64,000 nucleotides of DNA from Prosapia bicincta (lineage: Eukaryota; Arthropoda; Insecta; Hemiptera; Cercopidae). The notes beneath the pieces were generated by a model that was not told the origin of the DNA, did not search any database, and saw only the letters and a list, made by a program, of their open reading frames with translations. Position numbers and translations under genes: made by a program. Numbering within the stretch: position 1 is the first letter of the stretch; each line of letters opens with the position of its first letter. Positions 21,951 to 34,869 of the stretch are shown one piece after another. Location of the stretch: NCBI GenBank assembly GCA_036971475.1, contig JBAIZL010000006.1:3121001-3185000 (forward strand), in the 5' to 3' direction.

Positions 21951-23298
21951 TAGAGGTTATGTTGCGTGATGAATAGACTGAATGAGTAACAAGTGAACAT
22001 GAATGTGTATAGATATAAATGTTACATACTATCAATTTCCAGTAAATTTATTTCTATATATAAATATTATATAACACTTAAAATAATTTTAATATTTATT
22101 GATAAAGTCAGTCGTACATATTTATTCATTTCACAGTGTTTAGAAATTATTGCTTTACTAGGGTTTTGTATTTTGCAATATTTCCAAAAGAACTTATTTT
22201 ATTTTACTAAAAATAAGTTGTAATACAAACATTTTTTACAATGTTACATTATTGTATTCCACTATAGCAAATATAAAATTATAAAAAGTTGAAATACCTT
22301 GAAATTAATTCAAGCCTTATTGTAAACAAATAAAGCAAAAACAATTAAGTACAAGTTAAATAAAATTTTTTTAGAAAGATGGTGTTTTTGTTCTGCGGTT
22401 TTTAAAACGTTTTAATCATTAGCATTTACTTATTCAATCAGCTTAACCTATAAATCAGCTAACTTTATAAACAGTCATGTTATTAGTTGAAAGTGGTTTT
22501 TATTGCTGAAGACCTTGAGTTCATGTATTTAAATAACCAGTAGTTTTTACAGTTTAAAAATTTCTTTTCTGTAAGGTTTTTGGATAATAGTTGATTCAAA
22601 ATATTTTATAGTTTATTAACTCATTTGTTATCAACCCATGAAAGCCAGTTTTGAGAAATCATGTTAGTTTACCATCTCTTAACATATTAAATGCAAATTA
22701 GTGAATACATTTTTAGTATTTTTTATTTTTGTGATATTTTCTTATGATTAACTTTAACATTTGCAGTTGTTATTTATATTTGGTTTGCACTTTGCTTCTC
22801 AAAATATTATATTTAAACTTATTGTGCCCTCTCAAAAAAGACACATTTCTTTATAGATGTTTATAAACTCTATTAGGAAAGAAACTAGTTCAATAAAATA
22901 TAAATGAAATAAATAAGTTTGGTAATGTTTACAATTTTAAATTTTGATAAAATTTATTCTTAGATATTACATACTACTGTATTTTTAAAAGTATAATGTC
23001 GTGAGCCATTTTGGGCTGTCGGGAACAATCACATCTTTACATTGATTATCCTTCAATACAAACTCATTATTTTTCACTACAATATCCATTAAATACAAAC
23101 TGTTGATAGTTCATATTTTACTGATTGAATTTATTGATAATTTCCCTTTTTTGTGTGTCTTATTTGTTGCAAAAGTTTGCTATTAACAAAGATGTTTTTT
23201 GTAATTGTTGATCCAATCTCCACCTGAGCTAATAGTTTTCATTAAAACATTTGTAAATATTTTATAACTTGCCTATAGTGGCACTTAGTTATATTTGT

Positions 23299-23340
23299 TG
23301 ATAACGGTTATTTCAAGAGCTGTGTCTCATTGTCAACTCA
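23299..23340 (-). ncRNA. hammerhead-like motif, family F (left arm)
   Basis: On the minus strand: UGAG, UUGACAA, U, a GAGA/UCUU stem II, GAAA, a decayed AUAACCGUU in place of stem III, then AUCA. The box is CUGACGA with exactly C3 to U and G8 to A. Confidence 0.5.
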
Positions 23341-23384
23341 GACTGTAACTCCATAGACCAGACCATAAACTCAGATTTATGGTC

Positions 23385-23426
23385 TGAGTTGACAGTGGGA
23401 CACATCTCCCGAAATGGCCGTCCTCA
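23385..23426 (+). ncRNA. hammerhead-like motif, family F (right arm)
   Basis: UGAG, UUGACAG, U, GGGA CACAUC UCCC, GAAA, AUGGCCGU, C, CUCA. Stem I and stem II are intact. The stem III palindrome has one G-U. A9 has changed to G. Confidence 0.5.
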
Positions 23427-24679
23427 ACAAATATAAGTAAGTGCTACTATTGGCAAGTTATAAAATATTAACAAGTGTTTTAAAGAGGTTTTGTTTTTAT
23501 TTGTGCATATCTCAATAGTTAGGTAGATATTAATCCCAACAATCGACGTAAACTTATGGAACCAAGAGAATATTCTCTTATCGGGTTTCCTGGCAACATT
23601 TCTTCTATGATTTTCAGCCTTCTAGATTTACTGTGCTTCAGAAGGTGACCTATGTGTTTCAGACTTCTTTCCTAAATTGATATTCTTATCTCTCACACTC
23701 CACTTGATGGATAGTTTCTTTGTTGGAGACATGGTTGGCTTAAGGTAGGACACATCTTTAGACACAAATCAAAGGCCTTATAGAGCATTTTATTAAAGTT
23801 TCACTCATTTTCCATGCTTTCATTCAATAAATCACCAGAAATGCATAACACCGAGAAGGCTGAAAGGTAGACCTTTGCTGTTTGGGTTAATTATGCACTC
23901 AAGATTCTAAACAATGATTTTCTATATTCATACAGATTTTCTTTGCCTGCTCTTATCTTGAATTATCTGTCATTTCTAAAGGGTACAACTCTTTGTGTTC
24001 CATTCTTCGACGTCCTGTTAAAACAGTATTGGTTTCTGCTTATAACGTACATTTAGTTTTTGTCGTTATTTTTAACCAATAGTTATATTCTTCCACATTT
24101 GTTAAATAAAGGACTTTTATTAACCGTCAGTCTATTTTAATTGATATGCCAGGAACTAGCATTCAGAAAGGATAAAGGGAAAAGATTTGGTAATGTGAAA
24201 CAGTTTTTTATTAAGTACAAAAAGGTATTTAGAGACATTATTTTAGCGCAGTTTATAAAAAGAATTTGATTTTTAAAATAAATACAAATTAATTTTGAAT
24301 TGTAAAATTAGCATTTTTGAATATTATATATTTTTTTAAAGGTATTATATTAGAGTTAAAAAGTATGTATAATAATTTAGAACTTTATAATTTTTGGCTT
24401 TTAAAATATTTTTTGTAGAGTAAGGACAGAAATGTTTGAACAATGTTAAGTAATCTCAATAAAATTGACATGGAATTGTTTATTTTTATAAAACATAATT
24501 TCCCTTTTACGATTAAACAAATTAAATAAAGTGGGTTATAGATTAGTCAATACACTGAAATAATTTTAATCTTAAATTTTAATTATTTTGTTATTCTAGC
24601 ACAAAAACTATTAAATTTTGAAATATTGTTGCTGTTCATGACGAGCTGGTTGTTAATTACTTATTACACTTTTGCTATT

Positions 24680-24814
24680 ACTTGCGACCAGACTTTTTGT
24701 TAACTAAAGGTTGTTAAATTGTTAACTTACACTTGGAGGAAACATTTTCATCTTACAGAAGTAGTAAGTTAACAATTTAGTAACCTTTAGTTAACAAAAA
24801 GTCTGGTTACAAGT
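24680..24814. mobile_element. 135-bp MITE with about 50-bp inverted repeats
   Basis: The arms 24680-24728 and 24765-24814 share CCAGACTTTTTGTTAACTAA and AGG, TTGTTAAATTGTTAACTTA with few mismatches, around a 36-bp centre. There is no coding capacity and no hammerhead-like box. Confidence 0.85.
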
Positions 24815-24829
24815 TATACCAAAATTATT

Positions 24830-26690
24830 AAATTGTTATTTGGTAAATATTATACTTATGTAACAGACACGAATGAACACAACTTTATTTAACATATCTA
24901 CATGACGCTTAGAAATTTCAGTCATTTTATTTGAATCTAGACTTCTTGGTTTTTAAACATTTGTTTGCAGATGTACCCAATCATACTGAGTGAGCTTTAA
25001 ACGGTTAGTTTTATTTCTGTGACTTTTTGCTCATACAGTTGATTAATATAGACATACTAAAGTATTGTGTTACATAATTAATTCTGGGGAAAAGCAAGGT
25101 TGCTTGGGTTGTTATTGTTTAACTTCAGAAACGTCTACCATGTGTTAAGAAATTAATTACGTTTTTTATGAATTATTACGGTATCGTTAAATTAGCCACA
25201 TCCTGCCCGAACAAAACTTTTAATTGGCCTTTTTAATTATTCAATATTTAAACTTTTAACACTAAAAAAAAAGAAGATGTAATATACATTTATAGCTGAA
25301 TTTTTTAGTACCTGAATGCTTTTAGTTAAGTATTTTGCACGCAAACAGCACATAGATAGGATGGGCTACATTATTTTTAACTTACAACTTTTAACAACGA
25401 CAACAATTATTCTTTACATACTCTCTTCAGGATAAGTAGTTATGGTGATGTCTTTTTGGTTTTGGCTAGGACAAATATAATAACAAATAATATTTATAAG
25501 TAAGTGTACTAACTAGTACGACCCACAAACTGCTTTTTTATAAGTACTGGCCCTCCGTACGTTACATTTTGAGCATTGAATTGAGTTACTTGACAAAGTG
25601 TCCTACATTATCAGTTACAGTTAGCTAATATCTTTAATGTAGCAGATTATATTTTATGCTAACACTTTAAGTAGCTTACTATCTTCCACTAAGGAAAGTT
25701 ATTAACTAAACACAGCAAAAAATAATAATAAGTGAACATGTGTCTGCAGATTTTCTTATTACTTATGTTATAGAGTTAATAAACATTCTCAGTGCTACCA
25801 ACTGCTAAAAGTAAACAATACATGTGCAGAATTATACAAAGCAGTTTTACATATTAATGCCAGGTCTGGCTTAATTTATTTACACTTTAAACGCTATTTA
25901 TTTTACTGACATAATTATCTGTTGATAACATGTGAACATGCAGAGCAAAGTATAAAACATTTATGACATTTTGGAATGGAATTGGGTAGAGAAGGACTTT
26001 TGAAACAGTATACACAGCTCCTTATAAATACAAATTTGGTTTTACAAAGTAGGATTCACAGATTTATTTAGTAAAAACTCATAGTAATTAAAAGAAATAC
26101 AATAAAATAAGTAAAAAAAAACATTGAAATACTCAATCAGTCAATGAAAAAATTTAAAAAATTCACCATTGATAAATTTTGTTTACATTTTCTTGATTGC
26201 TTCTTCTGATGAATAAATAATTACATAAGGATAAAAAAGTATTGATAATTGTCGACAAACATGTAGCTAAGGTGATGGTGTTATAAATTGTTAATTGATC
26301 ATTTGGCAAAATCATACTACCTTTCTTCTGTAATTTAATAATCATTTTAACAAAATGACTTTCTAAAATAAAATTGATTAAAATAAATTTATTATTGATT
26401 TTTATTTACATGAATTCATGCTGTTTTTTTTTGTATTGAACTACAACTACGTTGTAAAACCAAATTGTTTATATTAAATGTTTCTAAGAAAAAGATTCAC
26501 AATTAAAATGTTTATAAGATCAACAATTACAAAATGCGTATAATTTCGTTATCAAATGAAATGCTATGTCCTTCTCAATGTCTTCAATCTTTGGCAAAAA
26601 TGTTTGGATTTTTGAGTTGTTTTAATATTATTTTGGTGTAAAATGGTTTATGTTTACAAATATATTTTGTAAGAAGACTACCCTTTATTA
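24830..26690. other. intron sequence, nothing recognised
   Basis: AT-rich intron of the minus-strand gene, with no supported exon or repeat boundary. Confidence 0.4.
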
Positions 26691-26692
26691 TT

Positions 26693-26809
<117 letters not shown>

Positions 26810-26853
26810 AAACAACAATGGTTATTCAAATACAAGAATATTTAATAATTTAT

Positions 26854-26898
26854 ATCCAAAGCTTTTCGTTGGTAAACAGTACCAACATCATCAGGAAT
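26854..26898 (-). ncRNA. hammerhead-like ribozyme, family B, intact core (left arm)
   Basis: On the minus strand: AUUC, CUGAUGA, U, GUUGGUA CUGUU UACCAAC, GAAA, AAGCUU (sharing its first A with GAAA), U, GGAU. All conserved boxes are consensus, stem II has seven perfect pairs, stem I AUUC/GGAU pairs with one G-U, and H17 is U. The AAGCUU palindrome cannot form a stable hairpin alone, so a dimeric fold is expected. Confidence 0.7.
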
Positions 26899-26945
26899 GA
26901 AAATTACAATAATGTTGTACCATAAATTAAATTATTGTAATTTTA

Positions 26946-26990
26946 ATTCCTGATGATGTTGGTACTGTTTACCAACGAAAAGCTTTGGAT
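26946..26990 (+). ncRNA. hammerhead-like ribozyme, family B, intact core (right arm)
   Basis: It has the same sequence and pairing as the left arm. The two copies face each other tail to centre within the palindrome. Confidence 0.7.
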
Positions 26991-27056
26991 ATAATTTATT
27001 AAATATTCTTGTATTTGAATAACCTATGTTGTTTTAAATTATTAAACAAGAAAACG

Positions 27057-27058
<2 letters not shown>

Positions 27059-27121
<63 letters not shown>
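27059..27121. repeat. (TA)n array
   Basis: Pure TA repeat between two palindromes. Confidence 0.95.
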
Positions 27122-27124
<3 letters not shown>

Positions 27125-27345
27125 TTACGCTTAATATACATAAACAAGAATCTTACTTCATATATTTGCGAGTGAACTTCCGAGAACTATTAATTACGTA
27201 CTATTTTGAAGCTTATTTTAAGACTGAAATATTTTGAGTCTCAAAATAAGCTTAAAAAAGAGAGTACCTAATTAATAGTTCTCGGAAGTTCACTCGCAAA
27301 TATACCAAGTAAGATTCTTGTTTATGTACATTAAAGTGTAAGTGA
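27122..27345. repeat. palindrome beside the TA array, family G
   Basis: The arms (about 27122-27225 and 27240-27345) share CTTACTTCATATATTTGCGAG-like ends, then GTGAACTTCCGAGAACTATT and AATTA, and AAGCTTATTTT near the centre. No GAAA/CUGA box pair was found, so this is a different family from A to F. Confidence 0.85.
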
Positions 27346-27783
27346 TAAGTGAATACAAAAAAAATAGTGTTGCATAGTTGAATATATAAATAAATAAATA
27401 AGTACATATATATTTTAAATATAGCAAACTCAATTTTTGAGTGTTTTTCACAATTTATTTATGTTACATTGAGTAATTATGTAATTTAATTTGATTAATT
27501 CCACCGTTTGTAGATACAGTAACTAATGCTACACAACTGTCGAGCATGTTGCATAAAAGTATATTTGAAGGCGTTATTAGATTTGAGCAGTTTCTAGTTA
27601 CCCAAAAATAACAAATTGAATTAAAAAAGTAATGAAATTAAAACTTGTAATAATAAAACTGAATTTGAAATATATTGTGTGTATATAAAGTTCTTGAAAG
27701 TAAAATTAAATGATAAATGTTTAAAAGTGAATCTTTTTCTTAGTAATTATATAATAACGTTTTGTATTGAATGTTGACTTTAC

Positions 27784-27891
27784 CGCTCTTTTGTTAGTGC
27801 CAGTCGGGTAAGTAGGCAATCCAACGTCGTCAGTCCCAGCCAACACCCGGTACACAGTCCCTGCCATCCTTGCCGCCCGGTCCGCAGATCG
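27784..27891 (-). CDS. unknown insect protein, internal exon
   Basis: Acceptor ggtccaag| and donor GCG|GTAAAG on the minus strand bound 108 nt (phase 0 to 0). The exon encodes RSADRAARMAGTVYRVLAGT, then DDVGLPTYPTGTNKRA. It starts with a basic helix and ends with a KR pair just before the junction. An upstream in-frame TGA eight bases before the acceptor rules out a longer exon in this frame. It joins to 17071-17250 to give TNKRA-LVAGSGT. Confidence 0.7.
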
Positions 27892-28639
27892 CTTGGACCA
27901 TCAACAAAACTGACACATTCATTGTCATTTATTCTTCACACAATTTACAAAATATCACAAACACTTGAGAGAGTGAAAAGTAGGCGTGTCTAAAGGACGA
28001 CAGAAAACTCAGTAAACGAGATCAAACCAAATAGAATTGATACATTTGGTCTTTATATATTAAAGAGTTCACAACTGCCTTTTTCTATTAGTTAAACCTA
28101 CTTTTTTCTACGAATTTCCACATTGTTGTACTGTATTACTATTTAAAAAAATGGATTAAATTTCTATAAAATTGTCAAGAATTGTTGTCGAAAATGAATA
28201 CTACATGCTTTAAAATCGGGTTATAATCGCAGTCAAGGTCAGGGAACAATCTAAGTGAAACAATCTCATACCAGATGTAATGACACATACGTTGAACAAC
28301 TTTGTATCACGAGTTATATCCTTTAGTTTAGAGCAAGATTATTCGAAGAAGTGTGGAGTGAAAGCAATATTAGATTGATATAGTGTTAATAACAGGCTTA
28401 AGTTTATAGCTTTACACCCAGTGTAATTGTTAATTGGGAATTTCGAAAGTAAACCTCATTAACTAATTATGTATTAAATTCATTTACGATATTACAAAGT
28501 TTTATTACATAGTATTTCACTAACCAGAATTTTTACGGTTTAATAAATTAAATATTCTGAGTTTGAGATTTGTGCAAGAAAAAAGTTAGTTAACTTTTGA
28601 AGATGAAACTTCATTATGAATGTAATTTTTCAATTCTGC

Positions 28640-29100
28640 TATTAGTTTACACTCTCCTTATATACCTTGTTCAAATTTTCAATCGTTAATAAAATACTTT
28701 CTATTCATCCACTCTAGTTCAAATACATTTTTTTAAAACTTGTTACAACTTTTAAAACTGATGACACAGTTTTGTCAAATATTAATTCATGAATTGAATA
28801 TTTTGACGAATATTGATTCAAATATTAATTAATTAATTTCAGTTTTATATAGGAAAAAACGTTTCACAAAAGGGGCAAGTTATGCAAAATAGTTATTTAG
28901 TCCCCCATTTGGCTTAAAATAAGTGATAACATATGATTTCATAATACAGCTGACTTTATGTTATAGGTTATGTGGTAGAACAGCTGTTTTAACACGTAGG
29001 TTATGACAATTTATTAATTAATTTTGTTTATTTAATACAAAGTAAGTAAAATAAATTTTTTTTTACCTATGTAGGAATTGACTTTAACATTTTTTTATTT
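28640..29100 (+). repeat. interspersed repeat family R, copy 2
   Basis: It aligns with 48560-48905 over about 350 bp, starting from a CCTTGTTCAAATTTTCA/CTTGATAAAATTTTCA end, then the TCCACT block, the ATATGATTTCATAA block and two CAGCTG boxes 40-45 bases apart. Confidence 0.7.
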
Positions 29101-29109
29101 ATATTACTC

Positions 29110-30863
29110 GTTTTATCATACTGTTACAACATCGGTCTTTCAAACGTTATATCAAATCCTGATTATCATCTATTTCCTTATGTAATGTATATAAAGCAAG
29201 AGATTTTTAGTTGTTTTAGTTGTCGAGAAGTAAAAACGTTCTAATAAGTGCCCGTTATTGTTAAATTGTCAAAGAGCTTCCATCATTTAAATAATATTAT
29301 TGATGAAATGTTTAAAGGTTGATGAATAAAAACGTAAGAAGAAAAACGTAAAATAAACTGTTAAATCAATGATAATATTTAATAAAATCCATGTAAATAA
29401 TTTGTATAACAATTTAGCCCTATTGTTGTGTTATATACGTATGTTTTCAACTGTTTAAAGTTTTTAATAAGGTTAAACATATTTTGAAAAATATTGAAAA
29501 ATTTAATTATCAAAAACTAAAAATAAAAATAATATTTAGTGATGAATAGTTTAAATTTTTATTTTGCCTTTTATTGAAATTTTCAATATTTTTGTAAAAC
29601 TCTCATTCTAATTTAATTTGTTTAAATGCAATAGAATGTTTGATTAATATTGATATTTTCAATATACTCTTAAAGATGTCTATTTGTGGATTATTTGGCT
29701 GCGAAAATTAGCAAGTCTATGAATGCGAATAAATTTGAAAAAAATTCTTTGTAAATATATTTTAAACTCATAATAAGAAAATAAAAACTATAAACATTTT
29801 TAATAACTTTAATTAGAATTAATTTAGTAAATACGATTTTCAGTATATCTCTTTAAATGACATAAGATACCTGATAACAGGTAAATAAATTTCCCCTTTA
29901 TAACATTGGAAGAGAGTAGGTTAACTTCGGAGAAACAGTCATTAAAAGATTCTCCTTATCTACCAGTACCTAGATTAATGACGTCACTCTTCCACCATTT
30001 AATAATAACCTGTATTTCTTTGGCAAAAAACTGTTTACATTCAAAGGCACAGTGTAATAGTGAATTTCGCCATAAGGTGAATTTAGCTTGTATTTACAAA
30101 ACTTAAACTAACTCGTTTAAGCTCGGATGTTAGTATTTTTAAGGTATTATAGTAGTGTTTTAAATCATAGTAATTATTTGTTTTTCTATTTTACTTTTCT
30201 ATCTCTTTACTTCAAAGATAAAAATTATATCGTTGTCATTTTGTTCTGGGTTTATTGTATTCATCTTGTCTTTGATCGACCTTCATCGTAGTTTGTATTT
30301 TATAATAATTATAATTTTTAATAATTATATATTTTTTTATTTATCGTCATCGGATAACTTTATAATCCAGAATTACGTAATAGTTCATGTCAACTTGTCT
30401 TATTACTTGAAACACTTAATTTTTCATTTACCTTATGTTCGTTGACCAGATTTTTCAGGTTTAAAGGTAATATTTGGATTCGGTTTCTCTAAAATTTTAA
30501 TACAAGCAGGTGCTTATTTAAGTCACCTTAAAAAATTTGTCACCTGACAAAAGTTACAAATTTTAAAAGCATTTTAAACACCTCATCCGTCAGAGACTTT
30601 GACGCTTAAATTTTAGAAAGTGTGTTTGCTACAGAGTAAACTTATATCATGACCTTTCGAATCTCCGTAAAACTGGTTTCGTGGATGAGTCGCAATCTTG
30701 TCGAGATATTGGGTGAGTTCTCATCTTTGATATACCGGAATTTTCAAGAATATTACAAAGAAGTTTTATTTATTTTTGTGTATATATTACCAATAACAAA
30801 CTGTTATTTAGTATGTATGTATAACATATAGTAGTATGTATTGGCACATTTAGTAGTATGTAT

Positions 30864-30865
<2 letters not shown>
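29110..30865. other. intron sequence, nothing recognised
   Basis: AT-rich. The frames at 29906, 30233 and 30649 have no domain or splice context. Confidence 0.4.

Positions 30866-30911
<46 letters not shown>
30866..30911. repeat. (TA)n array
   Basis: Short TA repeat preceded by two copies of TAGTATGTATAACATATA-like sequence. Confidence 0.9.
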
Positions 30912-30914
<3 letters not shown>

Positions 30915-31297
30915 GTTATTTATATTTAATTCTCTCCATTATTTGAGAATAACGCAATTATTTTTATGAATTAAATTATTATTGCATTTTATTTTAACAA
31001 AAATAAATAAAGGGTTTGTTTTTTAATATAGTTTATTGTAATTGTTTGATTAATTTACTTCTTTGTGAATGACAGAAATTGCTTAATAACAAATGATCAT
31101 TTTTTTGCTTGGGTAAAAATTTTGCTATTAAAATCTAATATTGAAAAGTACAAATGAGATTAAAAAAAAAGAAAAATAGATATAGGCCTAAACCAAAATA
31201 ATTTACGTTTATTTATTTTATAGTAAAACGAGAAATTATTATTTGAAAGTATTTTTAAAAAAATAGGACATAGTTATTAAAATAAAACAAATAATTC

Positions 31298-31346
31298 ATT
31301 CGTATAGTAATAATGGAGGACGTCCGAAACGCGTCTACTTTAACCC
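31298..31346 (+). ncRNA. hammerhead-like remnant, family D (ACGCGU)
   Basis: AGUA, AUAAU, GGAGGACGUCC, GAAA, ACGCGU, C, UACU. The flanks AGUA and UACU are complementary, and ACGCGU is the stem III palindrome used by family D and by the PLE ends. The CUGANGA box is not preserved. Confidence 0.35.
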
Positions 31347-31598
31347 GCTACTGGTATTCTGTAAATGTCAGATGTATATTTAGTAGTTTTATGTCATTTT
31401 GAGTTTAAAGTATATATTTTAGATTAAAATGTTAAACTCATAATTTATATAATGGATACGGGTTTTATGCTTATAACATTTTTTAAATAAAAACCATAAT
31501 GTATGTAATAGTTGCCGTTTTGCAGCATGTTTACAAGACGAACGCGCTTCTATAGATCGCATCCTATCGCTACAAGCCCCATCCCTCAAGTTGTACAC

Positions 31599-31688
31599 CT
31601 GCTGGGAGGTGACAAGATCGGTTTTGGCTATCTCAAATGTGGTTCCAACAACAATCGATATATAACGAAGAACTTGCGAATGGGTCGA
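31599..31688 (-). CDS. candidate internal exon of the unknown insect protein
   Basis: On the minus strand ctatctactttacag| precedes 90 nt that encode STHSQVLRYISIVV, then GTTFEIAKTDLVTSQQ, ending at CAG|GTGTAC. The phase (0 to 0) allows it to sit between 34023-34177 and 27784-27891 without disturbing the frame, and the hydrophobic helix suits the protein. However, the frame stays open on both sides, so it might be chance. It may be an alternative exon. Confidence 0.35.
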
Positions 31689-31699
31689 CTGTAAAGTAG

Positions 31700-33290
31700 A
31701 TAGCATCGATAGAAAGAGCAGAGTTTTATGTGCTAAATGTTAGGAACTTATAAAATCTTGCTTTCCAATTGTAATAAATTGGTTTTTATATATAATTTTA
31801 CAATAATTTATTGTATTTCTTTTATTATTAACACATATCTTTGTTCCCTTTTATTTCATCCATGGCAGCTATCCTATATTTATTAACCAATCAAGTGTAC
31901 ATGTACACATTCAAGAGTTACGTTGGTACATTCCTAACGTACATTTGTTCAGTGAACTAGTAAAAAGAAGCAAGGAATGTAATTAATATTAAATCAAGCA
32001 TTAAAATGTCGGACGTTAGTGTTTTTTTATCGATATGTGGCAGCAAATGTTGCCAAGAAAGTATGAGCCTAATTGTAATTATAGACTGAAAGTGAATGGT
32101 CAAACTTGTTGTTGCGCAAAGTGCTAAAGTTTCACTTTTAAACTTGTTCGTATTATAGTTTGTTCGCCAGAAGATGATCCACGAAGGAAAGTTACCCATT
32201 TCACGACACACTGACAATGTCTTGGCACTCACATCAGTATTGTTTGCATAAAAGCTATTCTTTGGAAATAATGACAAAACAAACGACGACAAATAAATGT
32301 CTTTCTTGAATTTAATTTAAAAATGAACTTGTGTGTATTTTAAAACTGAATTATTAAAGAATATTTTTTATTGAAATTTTAAAAATATAATTGACAAATG
32401 TTATAGTGTATCGGAATAACTGAATTCTTGTTATAATAATCACTAATAACGGTAAGACGGTACATCTAATATTTAAATATTATAAAAATAATAGTTTTCC
32501 ATTAACAAAAATATTAAAATTTACATTGTTAATATTTTAAAACTATATTTTATTTAGATTAGAGGTTAAGATCTAAATTTTATGCACGTTATAAAAGAAC
32601 CAATATAAATACAAAAATTAGTTTCTTTAGTGATATTATTTTAAATTTAAGTCACCGTTTTATGTCCACACTATGAATCTCCACTAACTGGGCAATAACT
32701 TACGGAGCTTAGGAAATTTAAACAGCAAAGTGTTTTACATGTTACTTTTTATAAAATGTATTAATAACGTTACCGTAGCTAATTAAATATTTAATTAAAC
32801 AATAAAAAGCAAAAAATATATCCTAATATTGAAGAAACTAATAGAAAATTAAACTAGTTTTTTAATTTGATTAACAGTTTTTCAACGTATTTTTATTTGT
32901 AATACTCCTCTCAAAGGGAAATGTAATACGAAAATAACTCGTATTTTCCATACTGACTTAAATAGAAGTCAAGGAATTATATAATGGCAGGAACTTTAAC
33001 GCTGAATGATACGATTTTATATCAGATCCAGTACTTTTTATCTTGGCGTTCATGTTTTCAAGTAACAGGCTGAGCTCGACACGTTAGACCTAATGTAGAC
33101 CGGGACAGCTTGGAATTTTTTTTTAGGCTAGTTATTACATAAACTGTTCCAAAGAATCATGCTAGAGTACAAGCAAACATTGCATTTTGGCGAATAAATA
33201 ATGCAATGTATGTAAATTTCGTATCTTTACGTATATTAAGATTAATTTGATTTATTCCACCAATTATAGACCAACAAATTAAACACTCTT
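31700..33290. other. intron sequence, no supported exon
   Basis: A minus-strand 111-codon frame at 31957-32292 has no recognisable domain and no convincing splice sites. Confidence 0.35.
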
Positions 33291-33291
33291 T

Positions 33292-33338
33292 ACACTTTAC
33301 GTTTCGGTTCCAAATTGGAACCATCTTCAGGAGCTAAT
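33292..33338 (-). ncRNA. hammerhead-like motif with ACGU palindrome
   Basis: On the minus strand: CUGAAGA, U, GGUUCC AAUUU GGAACC, GAAA, then ACGU, A. The box, stem II (six perfect pairs) and GAAA are intact. The stem I partners are not convincing (CUC with GAG only after a bulge). It is a single copy with no inverted partner nearby. Confidence 0.45.
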
Positions 33339-34022
33339 CATTATTCATAATATTGTCTACCAAACACCACATAAATTAACTTATTCAAAACAACACTAGT
33401 CACAGAAATACTATCAAGTGTGTTGGCCAATTGTTGCGGCAACAATTTTAACAATACATCATAAAATAAAACCACTGCCGCAAGATGGAGGCTATATTTC
33501 GCTTTACGCCACTCTTTGCATTGTGTTAGTAAACTCCATTATTTTTTGACATCAATCCCAACCGAATACTACATATTTGTATTGTAATGAAGTACAGTAT
33601 AACATAGCGGAGTTCTAATTATTATTATGAATTATAGTTTAAATATTATTTCTGTATTATAAAGAAACCTGATTTAAAAAGTTCCTCGTATTATAAATGT
33701 GATTTTTTTAAAATGGTAATGTTTGTAGTTTCAAGACCAAATTTATTATTTTTTACGTTTTTCCGAGAGTTTCAAAAACAAAATTTTAAACAAACTTTAA
33801 AATAATCATTTAAAAAAGTTAAACAAAATAATAATTAAATATGCTGTTTTTACTGATTTAAAAATATTTGTTTTTAGTTCAGAAACGGAAGGTTTATTCA
33901 CGCATTTTGATCTTTTAAAATAATTTTCCAATTTAAAAATGTTAATATTAAACAGCCTACTTTCTTTTTAAACATGTTCAGTTTAAGCATAAAAAAGAAA
34001 CTGATTTTGGAATATTACTTAC

Positions 34023-34177
34023 TCGAATAATGTCGAACAGGAAGTTGCCAGATCCACCTCCAGATCCTCCACTTCCGCCTCCCAAGTTGAAGTTGACCAA
34101 CCTCTTATCCCGAGGGTCGTCAGTTCCTTCCACACTCGCAGCCGTGTCTGAGTCATCGGAGTCACCGAGCTCATTGT
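34023..34177 (-). CDS. unknown insect protein, Gly/Ser-rich exon
   Basis: It lies between acceptor tttatccag| and donor CGA|GTAAGT on the minus strand, 155 nt (phase 1 in, phase 0 out). It encodes (D)NELGDSDDSDTAASVEGTDD, PRDKR, LVNFNLGGGSGGSGG and NFLFDIIR. The first codon is completed by the final G of exon 36056-36173, giving ATG-DNELGD. RDKR is a likely furin-type processing site and recurs in the exon at 60845. The Gly/Ser run is a flexible spacer. The upstream ATG of the open frame at 34193 is intronic. Confidence 0.85.
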
Positions 34178-34811
34178 CTGGATAAAAATGCAAACAAAAC
34201 TACTCAACAAACACTAAACAATCTTTTATATTATTATAAGAGAACACACTTAAGAAAGTACACGTAAAAAAAACGTTTTATATTTTTAATTTATTATCAA
34301 TATATATTAACTGTTAACGATTAGAGTTTTAACAGTGATTTTGTATTTTATTTGAAAATGCTCTTACGATGTTTCAAAAAAATAACATATATACAATTAT
34401 GTATTATAATAAATGTATGATATTTATTTCGCTCAAACGAGATGTGTTTTTTCTTACTAGAAAATTGAGGTTAGTTTTATTAAATATAAAACCTTAACAA
34501 CCTTTTTCGGTCTGAAATTAAAAAAAAAAACAAATAAGTAGCCAGTGTATTGTTATATTTTTTAAAGACAAAAAAAGGCTACGTAAAAGCAGAACGAAAA
34601 TGTATGTGATCGATCATAAATAAATTAAGTTACTAAGAAAATGTCTACCGCATTAGGTTACAATTTGTTTAGCTTATGTAAGTGTATAGAAAACACCAGA
34701 CGATTTAAACACATTATACAGAAATGTATGACCATGCAAAGAGGGTTAAAACTACCTTACACTGTAAAAATGGGTAAATACAGCCGAAAAGTATAAAAAT
34801 GTATAACTAAC

Positions 34812-34869
34812 CAAATCCAACCGTTTTAAAGGGCAGTTCATCCCGTATAGCATGAATGACAGGTCCAAT
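34812..34869 (-). CDS. candidate alternative exon of the unknown insect protein
   Basis: On the minus strand gctttgtaacag| precedes 58 nt encoding IGPVIHAIRDELPFKTVGF plus one base, ending at G|GTTAGT. It enters in phase 0 and leaves in phase 1, exactly like exon 36056-36173, so one could replace the other but both cannot be used in series. Splice sites and peptide are plausible; there is no further support. Confidence 0.35.

Larger units (their letters stand above)
23256..23469. repeat. palindrome of two family F elements
   Basis: The outer ends AATATTTTATAACTTGCC and GGCAAGTTATAAAATATT mirror each other. Inside them are the family ends CTATAGTGGCACTTA and TAAGTGCTACTAT. Each arm carries one motif (minus 23299-23340, plus 23385-23426). 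Confidence 0.9.

Noticed and set aside
27122..27345. Hammerhead in palindrome G
   Set aside because: No CUGA-type box paired with GAAA; only the inverted layout and the TA neighbour are shared.
31957..32292. 111-codon minus-strand frame
   Set aside because: No acceptor/donor pair with consistent phase and no recognisable motif.
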